Under the pieces are notes generated by a model. It made no database searches. It was not told the origin of the DNA and saw nothing but the letters and a program-made list of their open reading frames with translations. Position numbers and translations under genes: made by a program. Shown here in pieces: positions 32,040 through 40,339 of a DNA stretch of 64,000 bases. Within the stretch, counting starts at the first letter, position 1, and each line of letters opens with the position of its first letter. The DNA is taken from contig CAJKMA010000005.1 of assembly GCA_905200905.1 (NCBI GenBank), positions 13,281-77,280 on the forward strand. Direction: 5' to 3'. Source of the DNA: an uncultured Bacillota bacterium. Its GTDB lineage: Bacteria; Bacillota; Clostridia; Lachnospirales; Lachnospiraceae.

Positions 32040-34796
32040 CTATCTTGTTACTTCAATCCAATCGATTTCCAATCCCGCTTTTACAGGATTCAAGCAAACT
32101 TCGTACTCTCCTGCCTCTAATTGAATATTGTTTAATTTCAATACGGTCCACTGATGTTCCGTTCCATTGCTCTGAATAGTCAGTACTGGCTTCTGATTTA
32201 ACAACAGGTTAGAGGAAGACTGGGCCAGAGAAGACAGGGCAGAGCGTGTTCTTACTAAAAATTTATATCTGCCGGCCTGTTCGATCTTCAACATCATGGT
32301 TTCTTTCTTCCCAGGCCAGAGTTTTACTGGAGCAAAAGAAAATTCCCCCTGCTCTGCTTCCATTTCCTCTAAAGTTTTCAGTCTTCTCTTTGCAGCAGGT
32401 GTATGAAGAATAAAACGGCATATATTCATAGCACACCGCTGGAGTTCTCCAATGGTAAGCCTGCCTTCTTCCAACGCTTCCAAGGTATCATCCCCGTATT
32501 CATTTTCTTCAGAACCGCCATTGGTTACCACCATATATAAATCATTCTGCGCTCTCACCATAGCTGCTGTATTCGTCATCTTAGCCTCACCGCCGGAAAT
32601 GGGATCATTCATTTTTGCCCACCAGTCTGTCATAACAATGCCTGTGTATCCCCACTCTTCTCTTAAAATGGTAGTACATAAATCATAATTGGAGGCAGAC
32701 CAATGACCGTTTAACGGATTATAAGAGGTCATAATGGAGCAGGCATTTCCTTCTTTTACCGCTATTTCAAATCCCTTTAAATACAATTCCCGAGCTGCTC
32801 TCTCTGATACCACAGAATCTGCCACACTTCTGCCCAATTCCTGATTATTGCAGGCAAAATGTTTTACCGTGGCATCTGCACCGCTTTTTTTAATTCCTTT
32901 TACCACAGCTGCTGCAAATTTACCTGTAAGATACGGATCCTCAGAAAAATACTCAAAGTTTCTTCCATTTAAAGGATTTCGGTGAAGATTAATCCCAGGC
33001 CCCAGTAAAGTATCAATTTCATTTCTTAACAGTTCCTGACCTTCCCATTCATAGAGCTCCTCCACAAGTTCCAGATTCCAACTGGAAGCTAGCATAGTTC
33101 CAATAGGCATTTGTGTAGCTTTTAGCCCACTGTCCATACGAATTCCGGAAGGTCCGTCTGCCGTACATGCTACAGGAATTCCATAACCGTAAAGACTTGG
33201 GGACGTTCCCCCAAAAGCAGATGCTGTTCCTGGAGTTACCAGAGGATTACACATACCTTCTCCTCTTACCAAAATAGCCAACTCTCTTTCCGATAGCTGT
33301 GCCACAAAAGCCTCAAGACTGGCTTTTCCATCTCTTACATCCTGGAAAGAAATGCCTTGATTTCCTTTTATTTCCATTGTCCTTGGCAAACGCTGCTGAA
33401 TCCTTTCTGCCAGGGAAATGGTCTGGGTTGGAACTTCTTCTGCCTTTGGAGCATAGGTTCCATCCTCTTGTCTGCTTCCTGGGCAAAGACGCTGAAATTT
33501 CTCTGTAGGAGCCAATGCCTCCTGCAAAGTTTCTGTTACCATACAGTTTGAAATTTCTATACCTTCCTGTTCCTGAAGGAATACCTGTTTTGCTGTTCTC
33601 ACATCACTTCCCACATAAATTTTATATAGTCCTGGTTCCAGTACATAACAGGATTTATGCCCTGTAGAACCACAATCATCATAGGATGCCATACTAGATA
33701 CTGGAAAGTTCAAGTTCAATACTTGAGCCTCTCCTGGCTGTAATACATCTGTTTTCGCAAAAACGACCAATGCTCTTGCTGGTTTCCCTAATTTTCCCTG
33801 TGGTGCTTCATAATATACCTGTACAACTTCTTTTCCTGCATACTGAATACCTGTATTTTTTACTTCTATCTGAAGCTCCACATTCGCTTTGGCACCTGTG
33901 CCAAGAACCTGAGCTTTTTTCACCTCCATGGAAAAATCTGTATAAGACAATCCAAAACCAAAGGGGAACTGTACACATTTTGGGGCAAAAGTTTCAAAAT
34001 ACCGATATCCCACGTAAATATCTTCTTGATAGACATTCTTTTCCTGTCTTCCAAAATTTGCAGTACTTGGATAATCTTTGATATCATAAGCAATGGTATC
34101 CGGAAGTTTTCCACTTGGAGTTACCGCTCCCACAAGCACATCTGCACTGGCTCCTCCAGCCTCTACACCTCCCTGCCAGGTATAAATAACACTGCGGATA
34201 TGTTCTTTGTTTTTCACAGTCTCCAGCCAGCTCATATCAATGATATTAGAGACATTCATAATTACACCTGTGTTTTCAAACACCTCTGCCACCGTTTCCA
34301 AAAGCTGCTTTTCCTCTTTTGTAAGATAATAACTTCCTTCTACAGCTTCATAATCTTTGTCTTCCCCTGCAGTTCTTCCAATCACAACGAAAGCTTTATT
34401 GGAAGTCTCTCTGGCTTTTCTTGCCAGTTCCATGGAAACTGGCATCTCTTTTTGAAACCATGGTTCACTGGCCCATGCTCCCTGTCCATCATCAAAAGGA
34501 TGCTCCTGAACCCAATCCTCGTAAACTTTTAGCAACCCCTCATTCAGCGCAATATGTTTGTACCGACGAAAACCATCTACCAGATTCGTAGTATAGGCAG
34601 TATTCACAGCTCCGCCTGAACCTGTCCCACTCTTATAGTAATTTATCTGGCATCTTCCAAATAAGGCCACTTGGTCTTTTTCTGTAATTGGCAGCATCTG
34701 GTTTTCATTCTTCAGCAAAACAATACCTTCTGCTGCTGTTTTTCTTACTGCTTCTCCAAAACCCTCCATGGGAATTCCTAATTTTTTATGTTCCAT
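32040..34796 (-). CDS. Glycoside hydrolase family 3 enzyme with permuted domains
   Basis: A 918-residue beta-glucosidase-type enzyme without a signal peptide, so cytoplasmic. The usual C-terminal (alpha/beta)6 sandwich comes first (about residues 1-260), then a fibronectin-III-like domain (about 290-400), then the catalytic TIM barrel (about 490-790) with TADGPSGIRM, ATVKHFACNNQE and the nucleophile Asp724 in GIVMTDWW, and finally a beta-sandwich tail (about 805-918) resembling a carbohydrate-binding module. This reversed order is known from Ruminococcus albus and Butyrivibrio enzymes. It is divergent from an AraC regulator that probably activates it. Confidence 0.93.
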   Translation of the reverse strand: MEHKKLGIPMEGFGEAVRKTAAEGIVLLKNENQMLPITEKDQVALFGRCQINYYKSGTGSGGAVNTAYTTNLVDGFRRYKHIALNEGLLKVYEDWVQEHPFDDGQGAWASEPWFQKEMPVSMELARKARETSNKAFVVIGRTAGEDKDYEAVEGSYYLTKEEKQLLETVAEVFENTGVIMNVSNIIDMSWLETVKNKEHIRSVIYTWQGGVEAGGASADVLVGAVTPSGKLPDTIAYDIKDYPSTANFGRQEKNVYQEDIYVGYRYFETFAPKCVQFPFGFGLSYTDFSMEVKKAQVLGTGAKANVELQIEVKNTGIQYAGKEVVQVYYEAPQGKLGKPARALVVFAKTDVLQPGEAQVLNLNFPVSSMASYDDCGSTGHKSCYVLEPGLYKIYVGSDVRTAKQVFLQEQEGIEISNCMVTETLQEALAPTEKFQRLCPGSRQEDGTYAPKAEEVPTQTISLAERIQQRLPRTMEIKGNQGISFQDVRDGKASLEAFVAQLSERELAILVRGEGMCNPLVTPGTASAFGGTSPSLYGYGIPVACTADGPSGIRMDSGLKATQMPIGTMLASSWNLELVEELYEWEGQELLRNEIDTLLGPGINLHRNPLNGRNFEYFSEDPYLTGKFAAAVVKGIKKSGADATVKHFACNNQELGRSVADSVVSERAARELYLKGFEIAVKEGNACSIMTSYNPLNGHWSASNYDLCTTILREEWGYTGIVMTDWWAKMNDPISGGEAKMTNTAAMVRAQNDLYMVVTNGGSEENEYGDDTLEALEEGRLTIGELQRCAMNICRFILHTPAAKRRLKTLEEMEAEQGEFSFAPVKLWPGKKETMMLKIEQAGRYKFLVRTRSALSSLAQSSSNLLLNQKPVLTIQSNGTEHQWTVLKLNNIQLEAGEYEVCLNPVKAGLEIDWIEVTR

Positions 34797-34828
34797 ATTT
34801 TCTAAAATCCTTTCTTTTTTCTGGGTTT

Positions 34829-34861
34829 ATTATAGCCCTCACACTTTTTTTGTGCTATAAT
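34829..34861. promoter_or_regulatory. Back-to-back promoters of GH3 and araC
   Basis: Two perfect TATAAT boxes on opposite strands (minus 34829-34834; plus 34856-34861) form an inverted repeat ATTATAGC/GCTATAAT with 21 bp between the boxes. Each -10 falls where the -35 of the other would lie, and neither has a good -35, which fits activator dependence. Confidence 0.5.
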
Positions 34862-34907
34862 TTTTCTGCTTAAAAATAATAAAAATTTGTCCTACAGAGG
34901 TATGAAA

Positions 34908-35825
34908 ATGGAATTTATAAAAGAAAAGAAGCCCTGTATTGATGGTATCCCCTTATCTTATATCTGCCATCTCCAGACAACAGAAAATCCAGGGCTTGTG
35001 TACCCTGCTCATTATCACGATTATATTGAAATTCTCTATGGAAAAGAAAATTTTTTTGAACTTTATCTTGGAAGCTCCTATCACCGTTTTGGTCCACAAG
35101 ATCTGGTTCTGATTCCAGCAGGAGAAGTTCACCTCATTCATAGCCTTTCCCAAAACGGAGGCAGCTATTATGTCCTCCGTTTTCTGCCAGAGCTTATTTA
35201 CAGTAAGACTTCCTGTAGCTATCTGGAATCCCAGTACCTCCTGCCATTTCTGGCTCAACATTCCCACCAGGAGCAGGTGATTTCAAAAGAGGACACTGCA
35301 AACTCTGGGATTGCTTTTTGGATTGAGGAAATTTTTCGGGAGGACCAGGAAAAAAAATATGGCTGCGAACTAGCTATCCGCAACCATATTGGAAGTATTT
35401 TTCTCTGGATTCTCCGTTATTGGCACGAAAAAGGAATTTCACTCTCTTCCCAATCTTTTGTCAATGAAGAGCTTGCCCGACAGCTAGCCCCTGCTTTTTC
35501 CTATGTGCGGGAACAATTTGACACACCTGTAACAGCATCGGAGGCCGCCAAACGGTGCGGCATGAGCTACAGTTATTTTTCCAGAAGTTTTAACCATGTT
35601 CTCCACATGAATTTCCGTGAATATGTGACACATATCCGCCTTACAGAAGCAGAGAAATGCCTGGTATCTACCTCCACACCAATTACAGACCTTGCAGCCT
35701 CCTGCGGTTTTGGCTCTACCAGTTATTTCATTAAGTTGTTTCAGCAACACAAAAACATGTCCCCTGGACAGTTTAGGAAATCCATGCAAGCTGCAAACGA
35801 AAAAATATCCTCTCAGGCTGTGTAA
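34908..35825 (+). CDS. AraC-family regulator, likely of the GH3 gene
   Basis: A 305-residue regulator with an N-terminal cupin sugar-sensing domain (PAHYHDYIEILY and LIPAGEVHLIH near residues 33-75) and a C-terminal pair of helix-turn-helices (ASEAAKRCGMSYSYFSRSFNH and ITDLAASCGFGSTSYFIKLFQ). The ATG at 34908 stands seven bases after AGAGG; an upstream TTG at 34887 lacks a ribosome site. It is divergent from the GH3 gene and probably activates it in response to a glucoside. Its last seven codons form one arm of a long hairpin. Confidence 0.92.
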   Translation: MEFIKEKKPCIDGIPLSYICHLQTTENPGLVYPAHYHDYIEILYGKENFFELYLGSSYHRFGPQDLVLIPAGEVHLIHSLSQNGGSYYVLRFLPELIYSKTSCSYLESQYLLPFLAQHSHQEQVISKEDTANSGIAFWIEEIFREDQEKKYGCELAIRNHIGSIFLWILRYWHEKGISLSSQSFVNEELARQLAPAFSYVREQFDTPVTASEAAKRCGMSYSYFSRSFNHVLHMNFREYVTHIRLTEAEKCLVSTSTPITDLAASCGFGSTSYFIKLFQQHKNMSPGQFRKSMQAANEKISSQAV

Positions 35826-35853
35826 CTCTTCCACAGCCTGAGAGGATATTTTT
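35801..35853. terminator. 22-bp perfect hairpin joining the ends of two convergent genes
   Basis: Arms 35801-35822 and 35832-35853 are perfect inverted repeats around a 9-base loop. The left arm covers the last codons of araC and its stop; the right arm reaches the stop codon of the P-loop gene. Terminal A5/T5 tracts give a U tail in both directions, so it should terminate both. Confidence 0.85.
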
Positions 35854-36781
35854 ATACCTCAATGACATTAATTTCTTCATCTGTTTCTTTTTGTTTGTCT
35901 GTTTGTCCCACAACGCCTGCAACTACATATTCGTTGAAACGGGAATCAAAATAAAATTCTTTCACCAAAGAAAATCCCTGTATTTTTCCTGTACTTTCCA
36001 CATGCATTAAGGGACCTGTACAATGCATTTCATAATCTCCGATTTTAATGCTCTCTTCTCCGCTTGGTACAATGGGTAAGTCTTGGCGAATAATATCCTT
36101 AATTTTTTCCTCAATTTCATACAAATTAAAATTGGGTTTTTCTCTGTAATTAATCATAAACCCATGTTTCAGACCGGATCTGGTATAAGCAGGACGCTCC
36201 AAATCCTTAACACAGAAACCGAACAAATCCTCTGCGCTGTGGGCCATTTTTCTGTAAATTAAAGATTTAAACACAATTTTCGCAATATTATCCGGCAATG
36301 GACCAAATAAAGAGGGTCTCGTCACGAGCACTTCTTCCCCCAGTCCAATGAGCAAATCAGCATTTCTCTTTAGCGCTGGATATAAAATCTCAAAATGTTC
36401 TACAATCACCCGTTTATTCTGTGCTGTCACATTTAAAACCGCCTTGGCAATCTCCTCAAGCGGTACATACTTTTTTACCATGCGCACATCTACATGGAAG
36501 GTTTTCGGCGTATAAAATCCCACATCCTCTGCGTTTAAAAGAGGCATATTCATCACTTCAAACTCATCATCCTCTTCCACAGTCTGAATTCCTGGAAACA
36601 TACCGCGAATCAACATACTCTTACCAGAGTCCTTGCCTCCAATAATCCCAATAATCTTATCAAAGGGATTCAGATACATCTGGGTAATCTTCATCCCCAG
36701 TTCCATCATCCTCAAATTTCCCCTTGGTGCAAAAAAGAAATTATAAAGATTGCACTCATGTCTTACATTGTTATAGACCAT
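35852..36781 (-). CDS. P-loop NTPase with AlaRS second-additional-domain-like C-terminus
   Basis: A 309-residue protein. Walker A is GGKDSGKS at residues 48-55, in a kinase-like context (IIGIIGGKDSGKSMLIRGMF). The middle reads RVIVEHFEILYPALKRNADLL and EEVLVTRPSLFGP, like the second half of a nucleoside-kinase-like fold. The C-terminal ~80 residues contain MHCTGPLMHVESTGKIQGF followed by LVKE, which resembles the CGGTHVxxTGxIGxF zinc motif of the alanyl-tRNA synthetase SAD domain. From memory, clostridial proteins of this kind are labelled alanine-tRNA synthetase second additional domain-containing; I cannot verify it here. Role unknown. It lies 71 bp behind the SufB-like gene. GAGGG precedes the ATG. 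Confidence 0.7.
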   Translation of the reverse strand: MVYNNVRHECNLYNFFFAPRGNLRMMELGMKITQMYLNPFDKIIGIIGGKDSGKSMLIRGMFPGIQTVEEDDEFEVMNMPLLNAEDVGFYTPKTFHVDVRMVKKYVPLEEIAKAVLNVTAQNKRVIVEHFEILYPALKRNADLLIGLGEEVLVTRPSLFGPLPDNIAKIVFKSLIYRKMAHSAEDLFGFCVKDLERPAYTRSGLKHGFMINYREKPNFNLYEIEEKIKDIIRQDLPIVPSGEESIKIGDYEMHCTGPLMHVESTGKIQGFSLVKEFYFDSRFNEYVVAGVVGQTDKQKETDEEINVIEV

Positions 36782-36852
36782 AAAAACACCCTCATTCCCA
36801 CTTCTGGTTAATAGTTATTTTTATTCTACCACACAAAGAGACAAGAAAGCGT

Positions 36853-37770
36853 CTATTTCAGGAAACCACTGATAATCTGTTCTTCTGCTTCTTCCTCTGT
36901 AAGCCCCAAAGTCATGAGTTTTATAATCTGTTCCCCAGCAATCTTTCCAATGGCTGCCTCATGAATTAAGGCTGCATCTGAATTATTTGCTGTGATTTCT
37001 GGTATGGAACTGATTTTTGCATTTCCAACAATAATAGCATCACATTCCGTATGTCCGCTGCATCTGGCATTTCCATTTAATACAGACTGAAACATCTGAT
37101 AAGAATCATCCTTTGCAACAGATCTGGAAATAATATTAGCACCAGAGTCTTCTCCATCTAAATCTACAATAAAGCGGCTCTCTGCTCTTTGCTCCCCGTG
37201 AGTCATAAGACGTTCCATTACTTTTATAGACGCGCCTTTTCCCAATTTCACCTTTGTAAGACGGTCTGTGGAGTCTACTCCTTTTATCTGTGCTGTATCC
37301 ATTTCCATATAACTGCCTTCTCCCACTTCCACAATGGTCTGGGGATTCATCACTCTTTTTCCGTTTCCATCACCACTTCCATAGTGCTTTTCCACGTATT
37401 TCACCTTTGAATTTTTTCCAATAAAAAAGCTGTGGATTCCATCATGCTGGCTTCCATCATCCGTCCCACAATGAATACCGCATCCAGCTACAATGGTCAC
37501 GTCACAATCGTCTCCAATATAGAAATCATTATAAACTGTTTCTTTCCATCCAGCCTTACTTAAAATAACTGGCATATGCATACTTTCATTTTTGGTGCCA
37601 GATTTAATGGTAATCACGATTCCATCGCCTTCTTCTCTTGGCTGTATATCAATATTTTCTGTTGTTTGTCTTCCTTCTGTTTTTCCGTTGGTTCTGATAT
37701 TATAGGCGCCTGCCGGAACACCATGCAGGCCAGATACTGCTTCTAAAAGCTGTTTTTGAATTGCATCCAT
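36853..37770 (-). CDS. Short SufB/SufD-like Fe-S scaffold protein (SmsB-like)
   Basis: A 305-residue SufBD-core protein, far shorter than classical SufB (~470) or SufD (~420). It is a right-handed beta-helix with motifs YNDFYIGDDCDVTIVAGCGIH (split near residues 80-99), DGIHSFFIGKNSKVKY and NARCSGHTECDAIIVG (near residues 232-247), where Cys and His could hold a cluster. Such short SufBC pairs without SufD, SufS or SufU are the minimal SUF or SMS type described in archaea and clostridia. Its ATG overlaps the sufC-like stop by one base (TAATG), so the two are coupled. Confidence 0.88.
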   Translation of the reverse strand: MDAIQKQLLEAVSGLHGVPAGAYNIRTNGKTEGRQTTENIDIQPREEGDGIVITIKSGTKNESMHMPVILSKAGWKETVYNDFYIGDDCDVTIVAGCGIHCGTDDGSQHDGIHSFFIGKNSKVKYVEKHYGSGDGNGKRVMNPQTIVEVGEGSYMEMDTAQIKGVDSTDRLTKVKLGKGASIKVMERLMTHGEQRAESRFIVDLDGEDSGANIISRSVAKDDSYQMFQSVLNGNARCSGHTECDAIIVGNAKISSIPEITANNSDAALIHEAAIGKIAGEQIIKLMTLGLTEEEAEEQIISGFLK

Positions 37771-38516
37771 TAGTCCTGTACCCCTTTCTGCCAGACTTCA
37801 CATCCTGTGTCGGTTTCTGCCGCATTTAATAAAGCTGGAAGCACTTCCTCCTTGCTTCCTCTTCTCACCAATTTTCCATCTGCAATTACCAAAATCTCAT
37901 CTGCTGTGTTTAAAATCCTCTCCTGGTGAGAAATAATTAAAATAGAACCGTGTTTTTTCTGGTTCATTTTTTCAAATACATGAATTAGATTTTGAAAACT
38001 CCATAAATCAATACCTGCCTCTGGTTCATCAAACACAGACATTCTAGTTCCTCTTGCCATAACTGTGGCGATTTCAATACGCTTCATCTCTCCACCAGAC
38101 AGACTGGCATTTACTTCCCGATTAATATAGTCTTTCGCACACAGTCCCACTGCTGATAAATATTCACAGGCTCCCGACAGGGAAATTTCTTTTCCTGCTG
38201 CAAGATGAATCAAATCAAAAACCGTTACACCCTTGAAACGAACTGGCTGCTGAAATGCATAGCTGATACCATGTCTTGCTCTTTCTGTAATACTCCAGTC
38301 TGTAATATCCTCACCATCCAGAAAAATCCTTCCTTCTGTAGGCTTCTGGATTCCTGCAATGATTTTTGCCAGAGTAGATTTTCCTCCTCCATTCGGTCCT
38401 GTAATGGCAACAAATTTATTGTCCTCCAAAGTAAAACTTACGTGTTCCAGAATGCCCTTTTCTTTTTCCTTGGAATCCTCTGAAACACGAAAGGAGACAT
38501 CTCTTAATTCAAGCAT
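37770..38516 (-). CDS. SufC-like ABC ATPase (SmsC-like)
   Basis: A 248-residue soluble ABC ATPase. Walker A is GPNGGGKSTLAKII (about residues 39-52), the Q-loop is YAFQQPVRFKG, the signature is LSGGEMKRIEIA and Walker B is MSVFDEPEAGIDLWS, the last being characteristic of SufC (DEPxxGID). It energises the SufB-like partner encoded directly after it. The frame continues upstream to 38657, but GGAGG ten bases before the ATG at 38516 and family starts fix the N-terminus. A strong promoter lies 58 bp upstream. Confidence 0.92.
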   Translation of the reverse strand: MLELRDVSFRVSEDSKEKEKGILEHVSFTLEDNKFVAITGPNGGGKSTLAKIIAGIQKPTEGRIFLDGEDITDWSITERARHGISYAFQQPVRFKGVTVFDLIHLAAGKEISLSGACEYLSAVGLCAKDYINREVNASLSGGEMKRIEIATVMARGTRMSVFDEPEAGIDLWSFQNLIHVFEKMNQKKHGSILIISHQERILNTADEILVIADGKLVRRGSKEEVLPALLNAAETDTGCEVWQKGVQD

Positions 38517-38573
38517 AGTTTTCTTCCTCCGTTTATATGAAAATATATCATGGATATTTTTTGTCCGATTTTT

Positions 38574-38602
38574 ATTATATACAGGTATTTTCCGATTGTA
38601 AA
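38574..38602 (-). promoter_or_regulatory. Promoter of the sufCB-like operon
   Basis: TTTACA (38597-38602), 17-bp spacer, perfect TATAAT (38574-38579) on the minus strand. Confidence 0.75.
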
Positions 38603-38690
38603 TGACTTTTTTCCAATCTATTCCCAAATTTAGGAGTTTCCAAATGATTACCAGCATGATACAATGAAAAAAAAATGGAGAATAATCGTT

Positions 38691-39347
38691 ATGGATATTA
38701 AAAAAAATACTATTTTTACTGTAGAAGAATTAATGATTCTGGCTGAAAATGGCCAAAAAGACTTGATTTTTGGTGTTGGATATTATTACGAAAACGGCAT
38801 CCGCACTTCCGTGGACTATGTCCAAGCTGCACATTGGTATGAAAAAGCTGCCGAAAAAGGTCACTCTGAAGCAGCTCTGCGTCTAGCCATGTTATATGCC
38901 CAAGGAAAGGGAGTAGAGCCAAACCCTCAGAAAGCTTTTCACTATATGGAACAGGCTGCAAAAAGCAATGATTTAAATGCACTCTATAATATGGGACGCT
39001 GCTATGAAGAAGGTATTGGAGTAAAACCAAACCTCTCCAAGGCTATGGACTGGTATAAAAAAGCTGCTGCACAGGGTGATTTTCGCGCTATGTGCTGTCT
39101 TGCTGTCCAATTTTTATCCGGAAAAGCACTTCCCTATGAACCGAAAAAAGCGTTCCAACTTTTTGAAAAAGCTGCCAACGCTCAAATTCCCTCTGCACAG
39201 TACAATCTTTCTGTACTCTACCGATACGGAGAAGGAGTAGAACAAAATGAAGAAAAAGCAGACTTTTGGAGAGTGAAAGCAGCCCAAAACGGATTTCGCA
39301 TGGCAATTGATGAACTGAATCGTGAACCTCTTGAAGACGCTTTATAA
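38691..39347 (+). CDS. Sel1-repeat (TPR-like) protein
   Basis: A 218-residue cytoplasmic protein made of about four to five Sel1-like repeats of 36 residues, each with the pattern A-L-x-L-G-x-x-Y-x-x-G-x-G-V and ending A-x-x-W-Y-x-K-A-A (for example AALRLAMLYAQGKGV and ALYNMGRCYEEGIGV). Such repeats bind proteins or peptides. No signal peptide is seen. The start at 38691 has GGAG upstream. It is divergent from sufCB and ends at a bidirectional terminator. Function not predictable. Confidence 0.85.
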   Translation: MDIKKNTIFTVEELMILAENGQKDLIFGVGYYYENGIRTSVDYVQAAHWYEKAAEKGHSEAALRLAMLYAQGKGVEPNPQKAFHYMEQAAKSNDLNALYNMGRCYEEGIGVKPNLSKAMDWYKKAAAQGDFRAMCCLAVQFLSGKALPYEPKKAFQLFEKAANAQIPSAQYNLSVLYRYGEGVEQNEEKADFWRVKAAQNGFRMAIDELNREPLEDAL

Positions 39348-39358
39348 GATTGTAGTAA

Positions 39359-39410
39359 AAAGCGCTCGTAGAATATCCGTTATAAAACACACGAATTTCT
39401 ATGAGCGCTT
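39359..39410. terminator. Bidirectional terminator between the Sel1 gene and the aldolase gene
   Basis: An imperfect stem of AAGCGCTC...AGAA (39359-39374) with TTCTA...GAGCGCTT (39395-39410), A-rich to the left and T-rich to the right. Confidence 0.8.
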
Positions 39411-39432
39411 CTTCTTTTCAGGCAATCAATCT

Positions 39433-40326
39433 CTATCTAAGCCCTGCCTTCTGTAAAATCTTCTGAATTTCCTCTGTCTCTGCTTCGGTTGCTGGAAGAA
39501 GAGGCTGGGTACACACTGGCTCCATATTCACACCACGAACCACCATAGCTTTCTTAATGGTCGGAATAAACTGGGGCGCCACATCATAAATCGCCATCAG
39601 GCTGTCAATTTTTTGCTGATATTGTGTCATTCCCTGCAAATCATCCTCTCTTGCAGCTTTGGCGTATCCAGAAGCTACTTCTGGAGCAAAGTTTGAAAGA
39701 CCTGCCACACAGCCATCTCCTCCTGAAAGAACATTGTGTCCAAAGAACTCGTCAAATCCAGAATACACCATAAAATCTGGATATTCTGTTTTCACTTTCT
39801 GAATAATAGCTCTTGTGTGTCCCATGGTGGAAACCGTATCCTTAATTCCTACAATGTTTTCATGTTCAGATACCAGTTTGTAAATCATATCTGGTGTCAA
39901 ATCATGACCGGTTCTATCTGGGAAATTATACAAAAGTAAAGGTCCGTGGACGCACTCTGCCAAAGTCCCATAGAAGTTCAAAATTGCGCTTTCCGGCAAG
40001 CTGAAATAATAGGGAGAAATCACCATCACTCCATCTGCTCCTTGCTCCAAAGCATAATTAGACAATTCCACGCAAGCTTCAAATTCCATATGACAAGTTC
40101 CCACATACACCGTGACTCTGTGGTTAATATGGCGGATTGCTTCTCGAATCAATGCTTTTTTTTCTTCCATAGATATCGCAAAAAATTCACCAATACTTCC
40201 AAACAGAAGAATCCCATCCATTCCATTTTCGATCAAAAAATCGTAAATATTCTTATTTCCCTCCATATCCACATGGCCCTCTTTATCTAAAGCGGTTACC
40301 ACTGGAGTAATCCATTTTGCTTTCAT
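39433..40326 (-). CDS. DapA-family aldolase, likely 2-keto-3-deoxy sugar acid aldolase (YagE/YjhH-like)
   Basis: A 297-residue TIM-barrel class I aldolase. The Schiff-base Lys is in IVGIKDT (near residue 164) and the catalytic Tyr in LLYNFPDRTGHDLTPD (near residue 135). YNFP...TG...DLTP resembles the E. coli YagE/YjhH aldolases more than dihydrodipicolinate synthase (YNVPxRTG). It should cleave 2-keto-3-deoxy-gluconate, -xylonate or similar to pyruvate and an aldehyde. AGGAGG lies nine bases before the ATG at 40326. It follows an IlvD/Edd dehydratase by 13 bp, the expected preceding step. The exact substrate is unknown. Confidence 0.85.
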   Translation of the reverse strand: MKAKWITPVVTALDKEGHVDMEGNKNIYDFLIENGMDGILLFGSIGEFFAISMEEKKALIREAIRHINHRVTVYVGTCHMEFEACVELSNYALEQGADGVMVISPYYFSLPESAILNFYGTLAECVHGPLLLYNFPDRTGHDLTPDMIYKLVSEHENIVGIKDTVSTMGHTRAIIQKVKTEYPDFMVYSGFDEFFGHNVLSGGDGCVAGLSNFAPEVASGYAKAAREDDLQGMTQYQQKIDSLMAIYDVAPQFIPTIKKAMVVRGVNMEPVCTQPLLPATEAETEEIQKILQKAGLR

Positions 40327-40339
40327 TTTCTTTTCCTCC

